Below the pieces are notes generated by a model. That model had not been told where the DNA came from, ran no database searches, and saw nothing but the letters and a program-made list of their open reading frames with translations. The translations under genes were made by a program, and so were the position numbers. A stretch of DNA of 17,981 nt from CAYHXN01 sp964360605 (GTDB lineage Bacteria; Patescibacteriota; Minisyncoccia; UBA6257; WO2-44-18), in NCBI GenBank assembly GCA_964360605.1, contig CAYHXN010000012.1:1-17981 (forward strand), in the 5' to 3' direction. Positions 5,461 through 12,648 of the stretch are shown piece after piece (within the stretch, counting starts at the first letter, position 1; the number at the start of each line of letters is the position of its first letter).

Positions 5461-6099
5461 ATGACCAGAGGGAAATTCATAGTTTTTGACGGCGGCGAAG
5501 GCAGCGGTAAGAGCACTCAAGTGAAATTACTCAAAAAGTATTTGGATATTCAAGGCATTGCTTCACTTTTAACCAAAGAGCCGGGCGGCGATGACGCGGT
5601 TTGCAAAAAAATCAGAGAGCTTTTACTAGACCCCGCTTATCACGGAAAGTTTTCTCACCGAGCCGAACTTTTACTTTTTGAAGCCGATCGCAGTCAACAC
5701 GTTGACCAAATAATTAAACCGGCTTTAAACGATGGCAAAATAGTTATCAGTGATCGCTACGAATCGGCAACTTTTGCTTATCAATGCGGCGGCCGCGGAG
5801 TTTGCACGCCATATGAATTTCGTTTTCTTAATAATTTTGCTACAGATTGTTTACAGCCGAATTTCTATATTTATATAGATATTGAACCGGCTATAGGATT
5901 GGCTCGCAAAAGCCAAGAGGGAGTAGAGACCAGATTTGAAAAAGAAAAACTAGAATTTCATCAAAAAGTTCGCGCGGGATTTAAAGAATTCTTCGCGATG
6001 AGATTCAAAAGCAGGTGGCAAGAATTTGACGGCAATCTTTCCGTTGAAGAATTGCACCGCCAAATTGTAGATTGCCTAAAACAAAAACAGCTCATTTGA
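5461..6099 (+). CDS. tmk: Thymidylate (dTMP) kinase
   Basis: Phosphorylates dTMP to dTDP with ATP. From the ATG at 5461 it has 212 residues, normal for the family. Motifs are the P-loop FDGGEGSGKST (9-19), KEPGG (39-43) with the following Asp pair, and DRYESATFAYQ (98-108) for the thymine and phosphate. The lid region is ARKSQEGVETRFE. A longer reading from the TTG at 5440 is unlikely because the TATAAT box lies inside it. With dut and cmk this is a nucleotide-supply cluster, fitting a cell that salvages nucleosides. Its TGA stop lies in the loop of the following terminator. Confidence 0.92.
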   Translation: MTRGKFIVFDGGEGSGKSTQVKLLKKYLDIQGIASLLTKEPGGDDAVCKKIRELLLDPAYHGKFSHRAELLLFEADRSQHVDQIIKPALNDGKIVISDRYESATFAYQCGGRGVCTPYEFRFLNNFATDCLQPNFYIYIDIEPAIGLARKSQEGVETRFEKEKLEFHQKVRAGFKEFFAMRFKSRWQEFDGNLSVEELHRQIVDCLKQKQLI

Positions 6100-6112
6100 G
6101 AGCTGTTTTTTT
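6084..6112. terminator. Terminator between tmk and the convergent small gene
   Basis: The stem ACAGCTC (6087-6093) pairs with GAGCTGT (6100-6106) around a 6-nt loop. It extends through AAA/TTT and is followed by a run of T on the plus strand. The minus strand also has T-rich sequence after the stem, so it may serve both genes. Confidence 0.75.
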
Positions 6113-6302
6113 ATCGATCTTCTTTTTTTATTTCTTCAATAATTTCTTTAAATACTCCATCCATCATTTCTTGCGCTTCTTTTGATGAAAGTTTGCTGGC
6201 CTCCTCTTTTGCTTTTTTTATCTTTTCTTCGCGGCTAAAAAACCTTTTAGTCGCCTTACCGGCTATTTTTTCTTCTTCTGGTTTCGGAAATTTTTCGGAC
6301 AT
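6111..6302 (-). CDS. Small charged hypothetical protein
   Basis: A 63-residue, very lysine- and glutamate-rich protein, probably one or two helices (REEKIKKAKEEASKLSSKEA and MMDGVFKEIIEEIKKEDR). It has no membrane segment and no recognised domain. The ATG at 6300-6302 is preceded by TATACT (minus, 6325-6330) with an upstream TG, leaving a leader of about 15 nt without a clear Shine-Dalgarno. It converges on tmk and shares the terminator. Its own promoter and defined end make it a likely real gene; the function is unknown. Confidence 0.55.
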   Translation of the reverse strand: MSEKFPKPEEEKIAGKATKRFFSREEKIKKAKEEASKLSSKEAQEMMDGVFKEIIEEIKKEDR

Positions 6303-6324
6303 ATAATTGATGAAACTTAACTCA

Positions 6325-6330
6325 AGTATA
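6325..6330 (-). promoter_or_regulatory. Extended -10 box of the small charged protein gene
   Basis: On the minus strand the sequence reads TG, C, TATACT, an extended -10 box. It is 22 nt before the ATG. A weak TTACAG lies 15 nt further upstream. Confidence 0.45.
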
Positions 6331-6412
6331 GCATAGTTGGCTCCCCTGTAATTTAGCAGATCATTGCTCTATTTTTGACCCTTCCTCGTCCTTTCCAAGG
6401 CATTGTATTTAT

Positions 6413-6418
6413 TATAAT
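6413..6418 (+). promoter_or_regulatory. -10 box of the sugar operon
   Basis: TATAAT ends right before an ATG at 6419 and 9 nt before a second in-frame ATG at 6428. Since transcription should start near 6425, translation most likely begins at 6428 on a nearly leaderless mRNA. There is no good -35 box at the right spacing. Confidence 0.5.
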
Positions 6419-6427
6419 ATGCTGTTG

Positions 6428-7114
6428 ATGCGACTCTCTATCGTAATTCCTGCTTACAATGAAAGTGCCAATATTGAACGAACAATTTGGGACATTCATA
6501 AGGAGCTACAGAAATTTGAACCAGACTTTGAAATTATCGTTGTGGATAACGGTTCGTCTGATAACACTCAAGCTATCCTGAAATCTTTAAAAAAAGTAAT
6601 TCCTCAATTACGCGTCCGCCGCGTCTATCCAAATCGCGGATATGGCGGCGGTATTTTAGAGGGTCTTTCCGTAGCGCGTGGTGAAATTGTGGGATGGACT
6701 GACGGTGATGGTCAGGTACGCGCGGAAGACTTGGGGGAAATGTATAAAAAAATGCGACAAGAGAACCTTGTTTTTTATAAAGCAAGGAGAATGACGCGCC
6801 CCGATGGCATATTCCGAGCGATACAAAGTGGGATATATAACCTTATTTTTCATGTTCTATTTTCTACTTCAGTGCACGACGTAAATGCCAAGCCAAAGTT
6901 TTTCAAAAGATCATTTTATGAAAAAACCGGCCTAATCTCAACCGATTTTTTTATTGATGCCGAAGTAGTTATCAAGGCCTTGCGGAGCGAAACCCCGATA
7001 AAAGAGTATTCGGTAGTCTTTCAACCAAGAAAGGAAGGAAAGTCTAAAATAGGCATCGGAGCCAGCCTTGAATTTCTAAAAAACTTACTCTACTATAAGT
7101 TTATTAAACGATAA
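6428..7114 (+). CDS. Family 2 glycosyltransferase (dolichyl/undecaprenyl-phosphate sugar synthase type)
   Basis: A GT-A fold enzyme starting MRLSIVIPAYNES, with IVVDNGSSDNT (37-47), a glycine-rich NRGYGGGILEG and the metal-binding TDGDGQ (91-96), followed by NAKPKFFKR in the acceptor part. This layout resembles DPM1-like enzymes that move a sugar from a nucleotide donor to a polyprenyl phosphate at the membrane. The 228 residues contain no obvious C-terminal membrane helices. The ATG at 6428 is preferred over 6419 because the -10 box sits directly before 6419. It is the first gene of a five-gene unit, 2 bp before the methyltransferase. The sugar used cannot be told from the sequence. Confidence 0.82.
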   Translation: MRLSIVIPAYNESANIERTIWDIHKELQKFEPDFEIIVVDNGSSDNTQAILKSLKKVIPQLRVRRVYPNRGYGGGILEGLSVARGEIVGWTDGDGQVRAEDLGEMYKKMRQENLVFYKARRMTRPDGIFRAIQSGIYNLIFHVLFSTSVHDVNAKPKFFKRSFYEKTGLISTDFFIDAEVVIKALRSETPIKEYSVVFQPRKEGKSKIGIGASLEFLKNLLYYKFIKR

Positions 7115-7116
7115 CT

Positions 7117-8397
7117 ATGAACCTCAGCTACCCCAGGCACCACCTTATAAAGACCGGTCATATCAGTACTTGCCAGGTTTGTAACTCAGATAAGCTGCAC
7201 ACGATTTTGGATCTTGGGCATCAGCCGTTGTGCGATACCTTGTTGACCAAAGCGATGCTTAACGAACCGGAAAAAAGCTACCCGTTACGGATGATTTGGT
7301 GTGAAAATTGCACTAGTGTTCAAATAGATTATTGCGTAGATGGCAGCGAAGTTTATCATCCCGACTATCCTTACAAGAGCGGAGTTACCAAAGAGTTGGT
7401 GGAATATCAGGTAAAGATCGCGGAGTCTTTAATTAAGAAATATAATTTAAAACCAAACGACCTAGTTGTTGACGTAGGGTCAAATGACGGCACGCTGTTG
7501 AGCGGTTTTAAGGGTACGGGAATTAGAACAGTGGGCGTAGAGCCTACTAATATCGCTAAACTTGCTAACGCAAGCGGCATTGAAACTATTCAATCCTTTT
7601 TTGATATAAAAACTTCCGAGGCGATCAAACAAAAACATGGCCAAGCTTCGCTAATGGTCACTACTAACACTTTCGCTCATATGCAAACCTTGGGCGAAGT
7701 GATTATGGGCGCTTATAATTTATTAAAAGACGATGGGGTTTTTGTTTCAGAAACACACTACCTTTTGGACGTAATTCGGGGTGGACAATTTGACACAGTC
7801 TATCACGAGCATCTGAGAACCTATTCGCTAAAAGCCCTCGTCGCTCTTTTTGATCAATATGATTTTACCGTCACCGATGTAGAAAGAGGTGATAGATACG
7901 GGGGCAATATTCGGGTGCATGTCACTAAGGGTAAGGGCAGACCGGTTTCCGCTGAAGTTAGTAATCTTTTGAAATTGGAAGAGGAATCCGGTTTGGACAA
8001 GATTGAGACATATAAAAAATTCGCAGAAAGAGTGCGGGATGCCAGGATAAATTTTATGGACTTTTTAATTTCCACAAAAAAATCCGGAAAAAGGATCGTG
8101 GGCAACTCTTGTCCAGGTCGATCTTCCACTCTCCTCAACTACTACGGAGTAGACTCCGAACTTTTGCCATATTTGGCCGAGCAACCGGCATCTCTAAAGA
8201 TGGGTATGTATCTCCCCGGAAAACATATTCCGGTCGTGAACAATCAAAGGTTGATTGATGAACAGCCAGATTTCGTGGTTTTACTAGCGTGGCATTACGA
8301 TAAACCAATTATGGAGCAATTAAAGGCTCGTGGCCTTAAATCAGATTTCGTTGTTCCATTACCGGATTTTAAAATAGTGAAAAATTCGGAAGTTTAA
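7117..8397 (+). CDS. SAM-dependent C-methyltransferase-like protein (sugar C-methyltransferase family)
   Basis: A 426-residue three-part protein. An N-terminal zinc-binding domain has C19-x2-C22 (CQVC) and C62-x2-C65 (CENC). A central Rossmann SAM domain has motif I VVDVGSNDGTLL (117-128) and the family hallmark ETHYLLDVI...FDTVYHEHLRTYS with a YHEH cluster. The C-terminal domain (GNSCPGRSSTLLNYYG to FVVPLPDFKIV) matches the second Rossmann-like part of these enzymes. Members such as TylC3 and TcaB9 methylate C-3 of a keto-deoxy nucleotide sugar. With cytidylyltransferase and dehydratase genes downstream, I infer a substrate derived from CDP-4-keto-6-deoxyglucose. Many relatives in glycan clusters have unproven substrates. 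It is packed between its neighbours with gaps of 2 bp and 1 bp. Confidence 0.8.
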   Translation: MNLSYPRHHLIKTGHISTCQVCNSDKLHTILDLGHQPLCDTLLTKAMLNEPEKSYPLRMIWCENCTSVQIDYCVDGSEVYHPDYPYKSGVTKELVEYQVKIAESLIKKYNLKPNDLVVDVGSNDGTLLSGFKGTGIRTVGVEPTNIAKLANASGIETIQSFFDIKTSEAIKQKHGQASLMVTTNTFAHMQTLGEVIMGAYNLLKDDGVFVSETHYLLDVIRGGQFDTVYHEHLRTYSLKALVALFDQYDFTVTDVERGDRYGGNIRVHVTKGKGRPVSAEVSNLLKLEEESGLDKIETYKKFAERVRDARINFMDFLISTKKSGKRIVGNSCPGRSSTLLNYYGVDSELLPYLAEQPASLKMGMYLPGKHIPVVNNQRLIDEQPDFVVLLAWHYDKPIMEQLKARGLKSDFVVPLPDFKIVKNSEV

Positions 8398-8398
8398 A

Positions 8399-9313
8399 AT
8401 GGCGAAGTTAAGAATAGCGGTTCTCGGGGCAGGCTCGATTGGTAAATTTCATGTCAGGGAGTTTTTAGGCGCCGGAGTTGAAGTTGTCGCGATCCTTGGA
8501 AGTAGCTTAGAGATGGCTACTAAAGCCGCCGAAGGTCTGTATGCCGAATTCGGAGTTCGCCCGCGAGTATATTTTGAATTGGACCGTCTTATTGAAAATG
8601 AGAATCTTGACGCGGTTAGTGTTTGTACCCCATCGCGCCTGCATTATTCCCAGGCTAAAAGATGTATTGAAAAGAGCTTGCATGTTTTATGCGAGAAGCC
8701 TCTTGTTCTAAATTCTCACACGGATAATTATGGAGCAGCCAAGGAACTATTAGAATTATCAGTAGAACAAGGGAAAGTACTCACCGTGAATACGCAGTGG
8801 CCGGCGATTATTGATTATATAAAAGATAGGACTGACCTTTCTAAGCTTAAAAGTTTTTCTATGGAGATGCAGCCGAGCGCTTCGGGCGTAGATATGTTAG
8901 CCGAGCAGTTAGCGCACACGAATAGTATGGTGGTAAAATTAATTCCGGATGGGCAAGTGGAGGAGATAAAGTTTTTAAAACACTCTCCGGAGGACATAGA
9001 TGTTTATTTTAAATATATTAATAAAGAGGCGATATGTGATATACACTACAAATTTATCCATAAAGCAGACCGACCGAGAAAGGTAACCTTTATCTTTAAT
9101 GGATTAGAATTTAGGCGAGAAATTGGAAAAGGCTATCTGCAAAGATTAGTGACCGACGGGTCCGAATTTGAGATAAGGGACCCGCTCAAAGTATCCATTG
9201 AAAAATTTGTCGGCGCGATTGATGGCAAAAATCCTCCGTTAGTGAGTAAAAAAGAAATACTTGAAAATATAGCCCTGCAGGACAAAATCATCGCAGAATT
9301 TCTAAAACCTTAA
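8399..9313 (+). CDS. Gfo/Idh/MocA family oxidoreductase
   Basis: An NAD(P)-binding Rossmann domain with GAGSIGKFH (10-18) and the family EKP motif (LCEKPLV, 97-103, with the catalytic-type Lys100) after SVCTPSRLHY. The second, mostly beta-sheet domain binds substrate. It has 304 residues, slightly short for the family. The second domain lacks a clear DxxxH-type catalytic motif; LAEQLAHTNSMV may be the equivalent helix. Such proteins reduce or oxidise a sugar hydroxyl/keto group. In this cluster a likely role is 3- or 4-keto reduction of the CDP-sugar after C-methylation. It begins 1 bp after the methyltransferase stop. Confidence 0.8.
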   Translation: MAKLRIAVLGAGSIGKFHVREFLGAGVEVVAILGSSLEMATKAAEGLYAEFGVRPRVYFELDRLIENENLDAVSVCTPSRLHYSQAKRCIEKSLHVLCEKPLVLNSHTDNYGAAKELLELSVEQGKVLTVNTQWPAIIDYIKDRTDLSKLKSFSMEMQPSASGVDMLAEQLAHTNSMVVKLIPDGQVEEIKFLKHSPEDIDVYFKYINKEAICDIHYKFIHKADRPRKVTFIFNGLEFRREIGKGYLQRLVTDGSEFEIRDPLKVSIEKFVGAIDGKNPPLVSKKEILENIALQDKIIAEFLKP

Positions 9314-9366
9314 GACCAAACGCTTAAATTTACAGGAGACTTATTGTGTGTTATTTTCGATAGAAC

Positions 9367-10188
9367 ATGGCAATGAATACATCATTCCAAAAAGAAATCG
9401 ATAAATCCAAAATTCCAGTTGTAATTCTGTGCGGCGGAAAGGGTACGCGTCTCAGAGAAGAGACGGAAACTATCCCAAAACCGCTAGTGCGGATTGGGGA
9501 GCACCCGATTCTGTGGCACATTATGAAAATTTATAATTCTTTTGGTTTTTCTAATTTTATCCTTCCCACTGGCTATAAGGGAGAAAAAATCAAAGATTAT
9601 TTTTTCAATTATCCAATACATCAGGGCGATTTCACCATCGACTTTACCAAGGAAGATCGGAATGTAACTGTTCATGTTCCCGCCGAAGAACGGTGGCGCG
9701 TAACTATTGCTGGAACCGGATTAAATGCTGAAACCGGAGCGCGTCTCAAGCGTATTACTTCATATATCGCAGGTGATATATTTTTGCTTACCTATGGTGA
9801 TGGCGTGGCCAATGTGAATATTGATGATTTACTTGCTTTTCATCTAGCTCAAGGGAAAATGGTAACTATTACCGGTGTCCGTCCACCGGCCAGATTCGGA
9901 CAGATCAAAGTTCGGGATTCCGGCGTTCAATTTACAGAAAAGTCCCAGCTACAGGATAACTATATCAACGGTGGATTTTTTGTTTGCAATCGATCAGTTT
10001 TGGATCGCTTGTCTGATGACGAGAAACTTAATTTTGAGCGTGACGTATTGCCAAAGCTGGCTTCGGAGTCCCAACTCGCGGTGTATTACCACAATGGGTA
10101 CTGGCAGTGCATGGATACCGTTCGCGATACGGAGCTTTTAAACGAAGAGTGGAATAAAGGCACCGCGGCTTGGAAAACTTGGCGATAG
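9367..10188 (+). CDS. rfbF: Glucose-1-phosphate cytidylyltransferase
   Basis: Joins glucose-1-phosphate and CTP to CDP-glucose, the first step toward CDP-6-deoxyhexoses. The 273-residue protein has the nucleotidyltransferase signature LCGGKGTRLREET (21-33) followed by PKPL with its lysine, and then LLTYGDGVANV, GVRPPARFGQIKV, INGGFFV and YHNGYWQCMDT, characteristic of RfbF. The start is either the ATG at 9367 or the one at 9373 (MNTSF). A 53-bp gap upstream contains AGGAG at 9332-9336, too far to serve this ATG, followed by a tiny GTG frame, so translation may be coupled. The dehydratase follows after 8 bp. Confidence 0.92.
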   Translation: MAMNTSFQKEIDKSKIPVVILCGGKGTRLREETETIPKPLVRIGEHPILWHIMKIYNSFGFSNFILPTGYKGEKIKDYFFNYPIHQGDFTIDFTKEDRNVTVHVPAEERWRVTIAGTGLNAETGARLKRITSYIAGDIFLLTYGDGVANVNIDDLLAFHLAQGKMVTITGVRPPARFGQIKVRDSGVQFTEKSQLQDNYINGGFFVCNRSVLDRLSDDEKLNFERDVLPKLASESQLAVYYHNGYWQCMDTVRDTELLNEEWNKGTAAWKTWR

Positions 10189-10196
10189 GCACGAAA

Positions 10197-11186
10197 ATGA
10201 ATATCGCAACCAATTTTTTTTGGGAAAATAAACCTGTATTGGTGACTGGCGGGGCCGGTTTTGTTGGTTCGTGGTTAAACTATGAATTGGCGGCCCGGGG
10301 CGCCAAAGTGGTGTCTCTTGATATAAGACCGAAACGTTTTCTGGGAGAGCCATACGACACTTTACTTAAGAAAGTTTTATACGTAGAGGGAGATGTGCGA
10401 GACGCCAAGTTATTACAAAACCTTTTTAAGAATCACAAAATTAACACTGTTTTTCATTTAGCCGCATCCGCTTTAGTCGGAGAGGTTTTAGCTGATCCAG
10501 CCGAAGCGCTTGATACCAATATCATGGGAACGGTGCGGGTACTTGAAGAAGCTAGAAAACATCAGGGCGTTCACGTGATTGTGGCTTCTTCCGATAAAGC
10601 TTATGGACCACAAAAAACTCTTCCATACACCGAAGACTTTTCGCTTAAAGGAGAATTTCATCCTTATGATTGTTCAAAGAGTTGCGCTGATCAGATCGCG
10701 CGCATGTACGCGCAGGTTTACGGCCTTTCTACCGCGGTAGCTCGATGCGGGAATATTTATGGAGGAGGTGATTTGCATTTCTCACGGCTAATCCCAGGAA
10801 CCATTCAGACTATGCTTCAAGGAAAATCTATTGAGCTTAGGAGTGATGGCTCGTATATGCGTGATTATATTTATGTTGAAGACGCGGTGTCTGCCTACCT
10901 GTGTCTCGCGGAAAATTTGGCGAACGGCAAAATTAAAGGGGAAGCATTTAACTTTGGAAACAACAATCCATTACGAGTACTAGAAATCGTAAACATCCTT
11001 GCCCGACTCATTGATAGGCAAGATTTGAAGCCGATTATATTGAACAACGCTAAAAATGAAATTCCAAATCAATATCTCGACTCGTCTAAGTCAGAAAAAG
11101 TTTTGGGATGGAGCCCCGCATACAAAATAGAAGATGGACTTAAAGAAACTATCAATTGGTACAAGCGATATTTTAAGATTACTTAA
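10197..11186 (+). CDS. rfbG: CDP-glucose 4,6-dehydratase (extended SDR)
   Basis: Converts CDP-glucose to CDP-4-keto-6-deoxyglucose. With the ATG at 10197 it has 329 residues. It shows the NAD-binding TGGAGFVG (17-24), FHLAA, ASSDKAYG with the catalytic Ser/Asp region, the YxxxK pair in YDCSK (157-161), and RCGNIYGGGDLHFSRLIPG plus YMRDYIYVEDAV, which single out the CDP-glucose dehydratase group among SDRs. A TTG at 10170 would add nine residues overlapping rfbF; the ATG is the natural start. It ends by overlapping the convergent methyltransferase by 8 bp. Confidence 0.88.
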   Translation: MNIATNFFWENKPVLVTGGAGFVGSWLNYELAARGAKVVSLDIRPKRFLGEPYDTLLKKVLYVEGDVRDAKLLQNLFKNHKINTVFHLAASALVGEVLADPAEALDTNIMGTVRVLEEARKHQGVHVIVASSDKAYGPQKTLPYTEDFSLKGEFHPYDCSKSCADQIARMYAQVYGLSTAVARCGNIYGGGDLHFSRLIPGTIQTMLQGKSIELRSDGSYMRDYIYVEDAVSAYLCLAENLANGKIKGEAFNFGNNNPLRVLEIVNILARLIDRQDLKPIILNNAKNEIPNQYLDSSKSEKVLGWSPAYKIEDGLKETINWYKRYFKIT

Positions 11187-11814
11187 TAATATTGATATAT
11201 AAAAAATCCGGAAATTTGATAAACCGATCTGGGCTGGAAAAAATTTTCCATTCAGCAACGCGATATTTATTCGGCGAGAAAAAGCTTTTATAAGCTTCCT
11301 CGGTACGGACATTTTTCCCTTGGTCGGATCTGATGATAAATCTAGTCACCCAGTTGTCTTTTCCTGGTTGAGTAACGGGATCAAAGAAATGAAGTTGCCC
11401 ACCTATCTTGAGATTCTCAATGAGAATTTCAATGATTTTTCTTAATTCATCATTAGTCACATGATGCGCCGTGCCCGCGAAAAGTATGTGATCAAAAAAA
11501 TTTTGCTTAAAACCGTCTTTGATAATATCTAGATCAAAGAATTTTACATTCGGGTATTGTTTAAACTTATTGCGCGCGGCCTGGATCGCTTGCCGATCAA
11601 CATCCACTCCAAAGTAGTCAAAATCTAGAAATAGCGCGGTTACATTACCACCCGAACAACCAAAATCCAGGAGAGCCCCTCCTTTTTGCTTGAATACCGA
11701 TGGGTATAATTGGGCTTTCCATTGATTTGCTCCGATAAGGTTTTGGGCGGCATTCCAGACTAATGGGATATTCGCGATTTTCTTGATGAAGCCGTTCTCA
11801 AAAAGACTTTTCAT
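11179..11814 (-). CDS. Class I SAM-dependent methyltransferase
   Basis: A 211-residue protein with SAM-binding motif I LLDFGCSGGN (48-57), an acidic VDVD at the end of the second strand, and FDHILFAGTAHHV as the post-II region. It has a short N-terminal helix part (KKIANIPLVWNAAQNL). The substrate is unknown; by position in the glycan region a sugar or lipid-linked acceptor is plausible. The ATG at 11812-11814 lies 8 nt after a TATAAA box, so it is probably leaderless and expressed on its own. It converges on the sugar operon with an 8-bp overlap. Confidence 0.78.
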   Translation of the reverse strand: MKSLFENGFIKKIANIPLVWNAAQNLIGANQWKAQLYPSVFKQKGGALLDFGCSGGNVTALFLDFDYFGVDVDRQAIQAARNKFKQYPNVKFFDLDIIKDGFKQNFFDHILFAGTAHHVTNDELRKIIEILIENLKIGGQLHFFDPVTQPGKDNWVTRFIIRSDQGKNVRTEEAYKSFFSPNKYRVAEWKIFSSPDRFIKFPDFLYINIIK

Positions 11815-11822
11815 GATAAGAT

Positions 11823-11828
11823 TTTATA
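11823..11828 (-). promoter_or_regulatory. -10 box of the minus-strand methyltransferase (leaderless)
   Basis: On the minus strand the box reads TATAAA and ends 8 nt before the ATG, the same spacing as at dut. No -35 box is obvious. Confidence 0.45.
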
Positions 11829-11886
11829 ATAACATTTTCGTTTTCACAATCTTATTCTCTTGATATGTTCCGCCGGATGACCACAT

Positions 11887-11892
11887 AATATA
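11887..11892 (+). promoter_or_regulatory. Possible -10 box of the plus-strand methyltransferase
   Basis: TAATAT at 11887-11892 ends 9 nt before the ATG at 11902, the spacing seen at other leaderless genes here. The overlapping TATAAC at 11891-11896 is an alternative. Confidence 0.35.
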
Positions 11893-11901
11893 TAACATCC
11901 T

Positions 11902-12645
11902 ATGGACAAGAGTCTTTACGCAGATTATAAGCGGTTAGAAGAAACGCATTGGTGGTTTACCGGCCGCCAAAAGGTTATCTCTAAGATACTGAATCATAAA
12001 GTAATACCACGTCATGTTGGAATGGCGTTGGATATTGGATGTGGGACCGGATTTTGTACCGCATTAGTATCCAAGATAGCTGATTCGGTGTGGTGCGTGG
12101 AAATGGCGGATGAAATGATTGAGCCTCTTAAGCAAAAGGATAAAAATCTGAACATTATAAAAGGTGAATGGCCGGATGTTCAGATTAATCAGAAATTCAG
12201 TCTTGTTACGCTTTTCGATTCTCTAGAACACATCAAGGATGATCGGGCGGCATTAAAAAAAATTGAATCTGTTCTAGAACCCGATGGGGTAATGCTTGTG
12301 ACTGTTCCCGCATATAAGTTTTTATGGAGCGAACACGACACTATTTCTCATCACCAGAGGCGATATACCAAAAAACAAATGCGCGCCGCGATCAGCGAAG
12401 CTACCGGATTAACCATAGTGAAGATGACTTACTTTAACACTTTCTTTTTTCCTCCAATCGCCATATTTCGCCTCATTAAAAATTTATTAGGAGTGCGCAC
12501 GAGCGGATCTGATGTTTTTGCCATACCAAAGATCCTAAATAGCGCGATGGCTTGGATATTTGGACTAGAGGGGAGTTTGTTACGCTGGATAAGCCTTCCT
12601 TTTGGAACTTCGCTTCTTTGTATCGCTAAAAAAGCGCGTGGTTAA
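11902..12645 (+). CDS. Class I SAM-dependent methyltransferase, glycan-cluster type
   Basis: A 247-residue protein beginning MDKSLYADYKRLEETHWWFTGRQ, with SAM motif I ALDIGCGTG (42-50), a FDSLEHIKDD post-II segment and SEHDTISHHQRRYTKKQM. This combination is typical of methyltransferases found beside polysaccharide and glycosyltransferase genes. The C-terminal part has hydrophobic stretches (YFNTFFFPPIAIFRLI and LLRWISLPFGTSLLCIA) that may touch the membrane, which would fit a lipid-linked sugar acceptor. It is followed after 3 bp by the YfhO-like membrane protein, so the two are probably co-transcribed. The exact substrate is unknown. Confidence 0.8.
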   Translation: MDKSLYADYKRLEETHWWFTGRQKVISKILNHKVIPRHVGMALDIGCGTGFCTALVSKIADSVWCVEMADEMIEPLKQKDKNLNIIKGEWPDVQINQKFSLVTLFDSLEHIKDDRAALKKIESVLEPDGVMLVTVPAYKFLWSEHDTISHHQRRYTKKQMRAAISEATGLTIVKMTYFNTFFFPPIAIFRLIKNLLGVRTSGSDVFAIPKILNSAMAWIFGLEGSLLRWISLPFGTSLLCIAKKARG

Positions 12646-12648
12646 TAT

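Noticed and set aside
9332..9362. Leader peptide frame after AGGAG before rfbF
   Set aside because: A GTG frame of five codons (ending TAG at 9360-9362) is too short to call. It may only reflect a relic of translational coupling.
10028..10353. Minus-strand open frames opposite rfbF and rfbG
   Set aside because: They are shadows of strongly supported genes, with no homology pattern or start signals.
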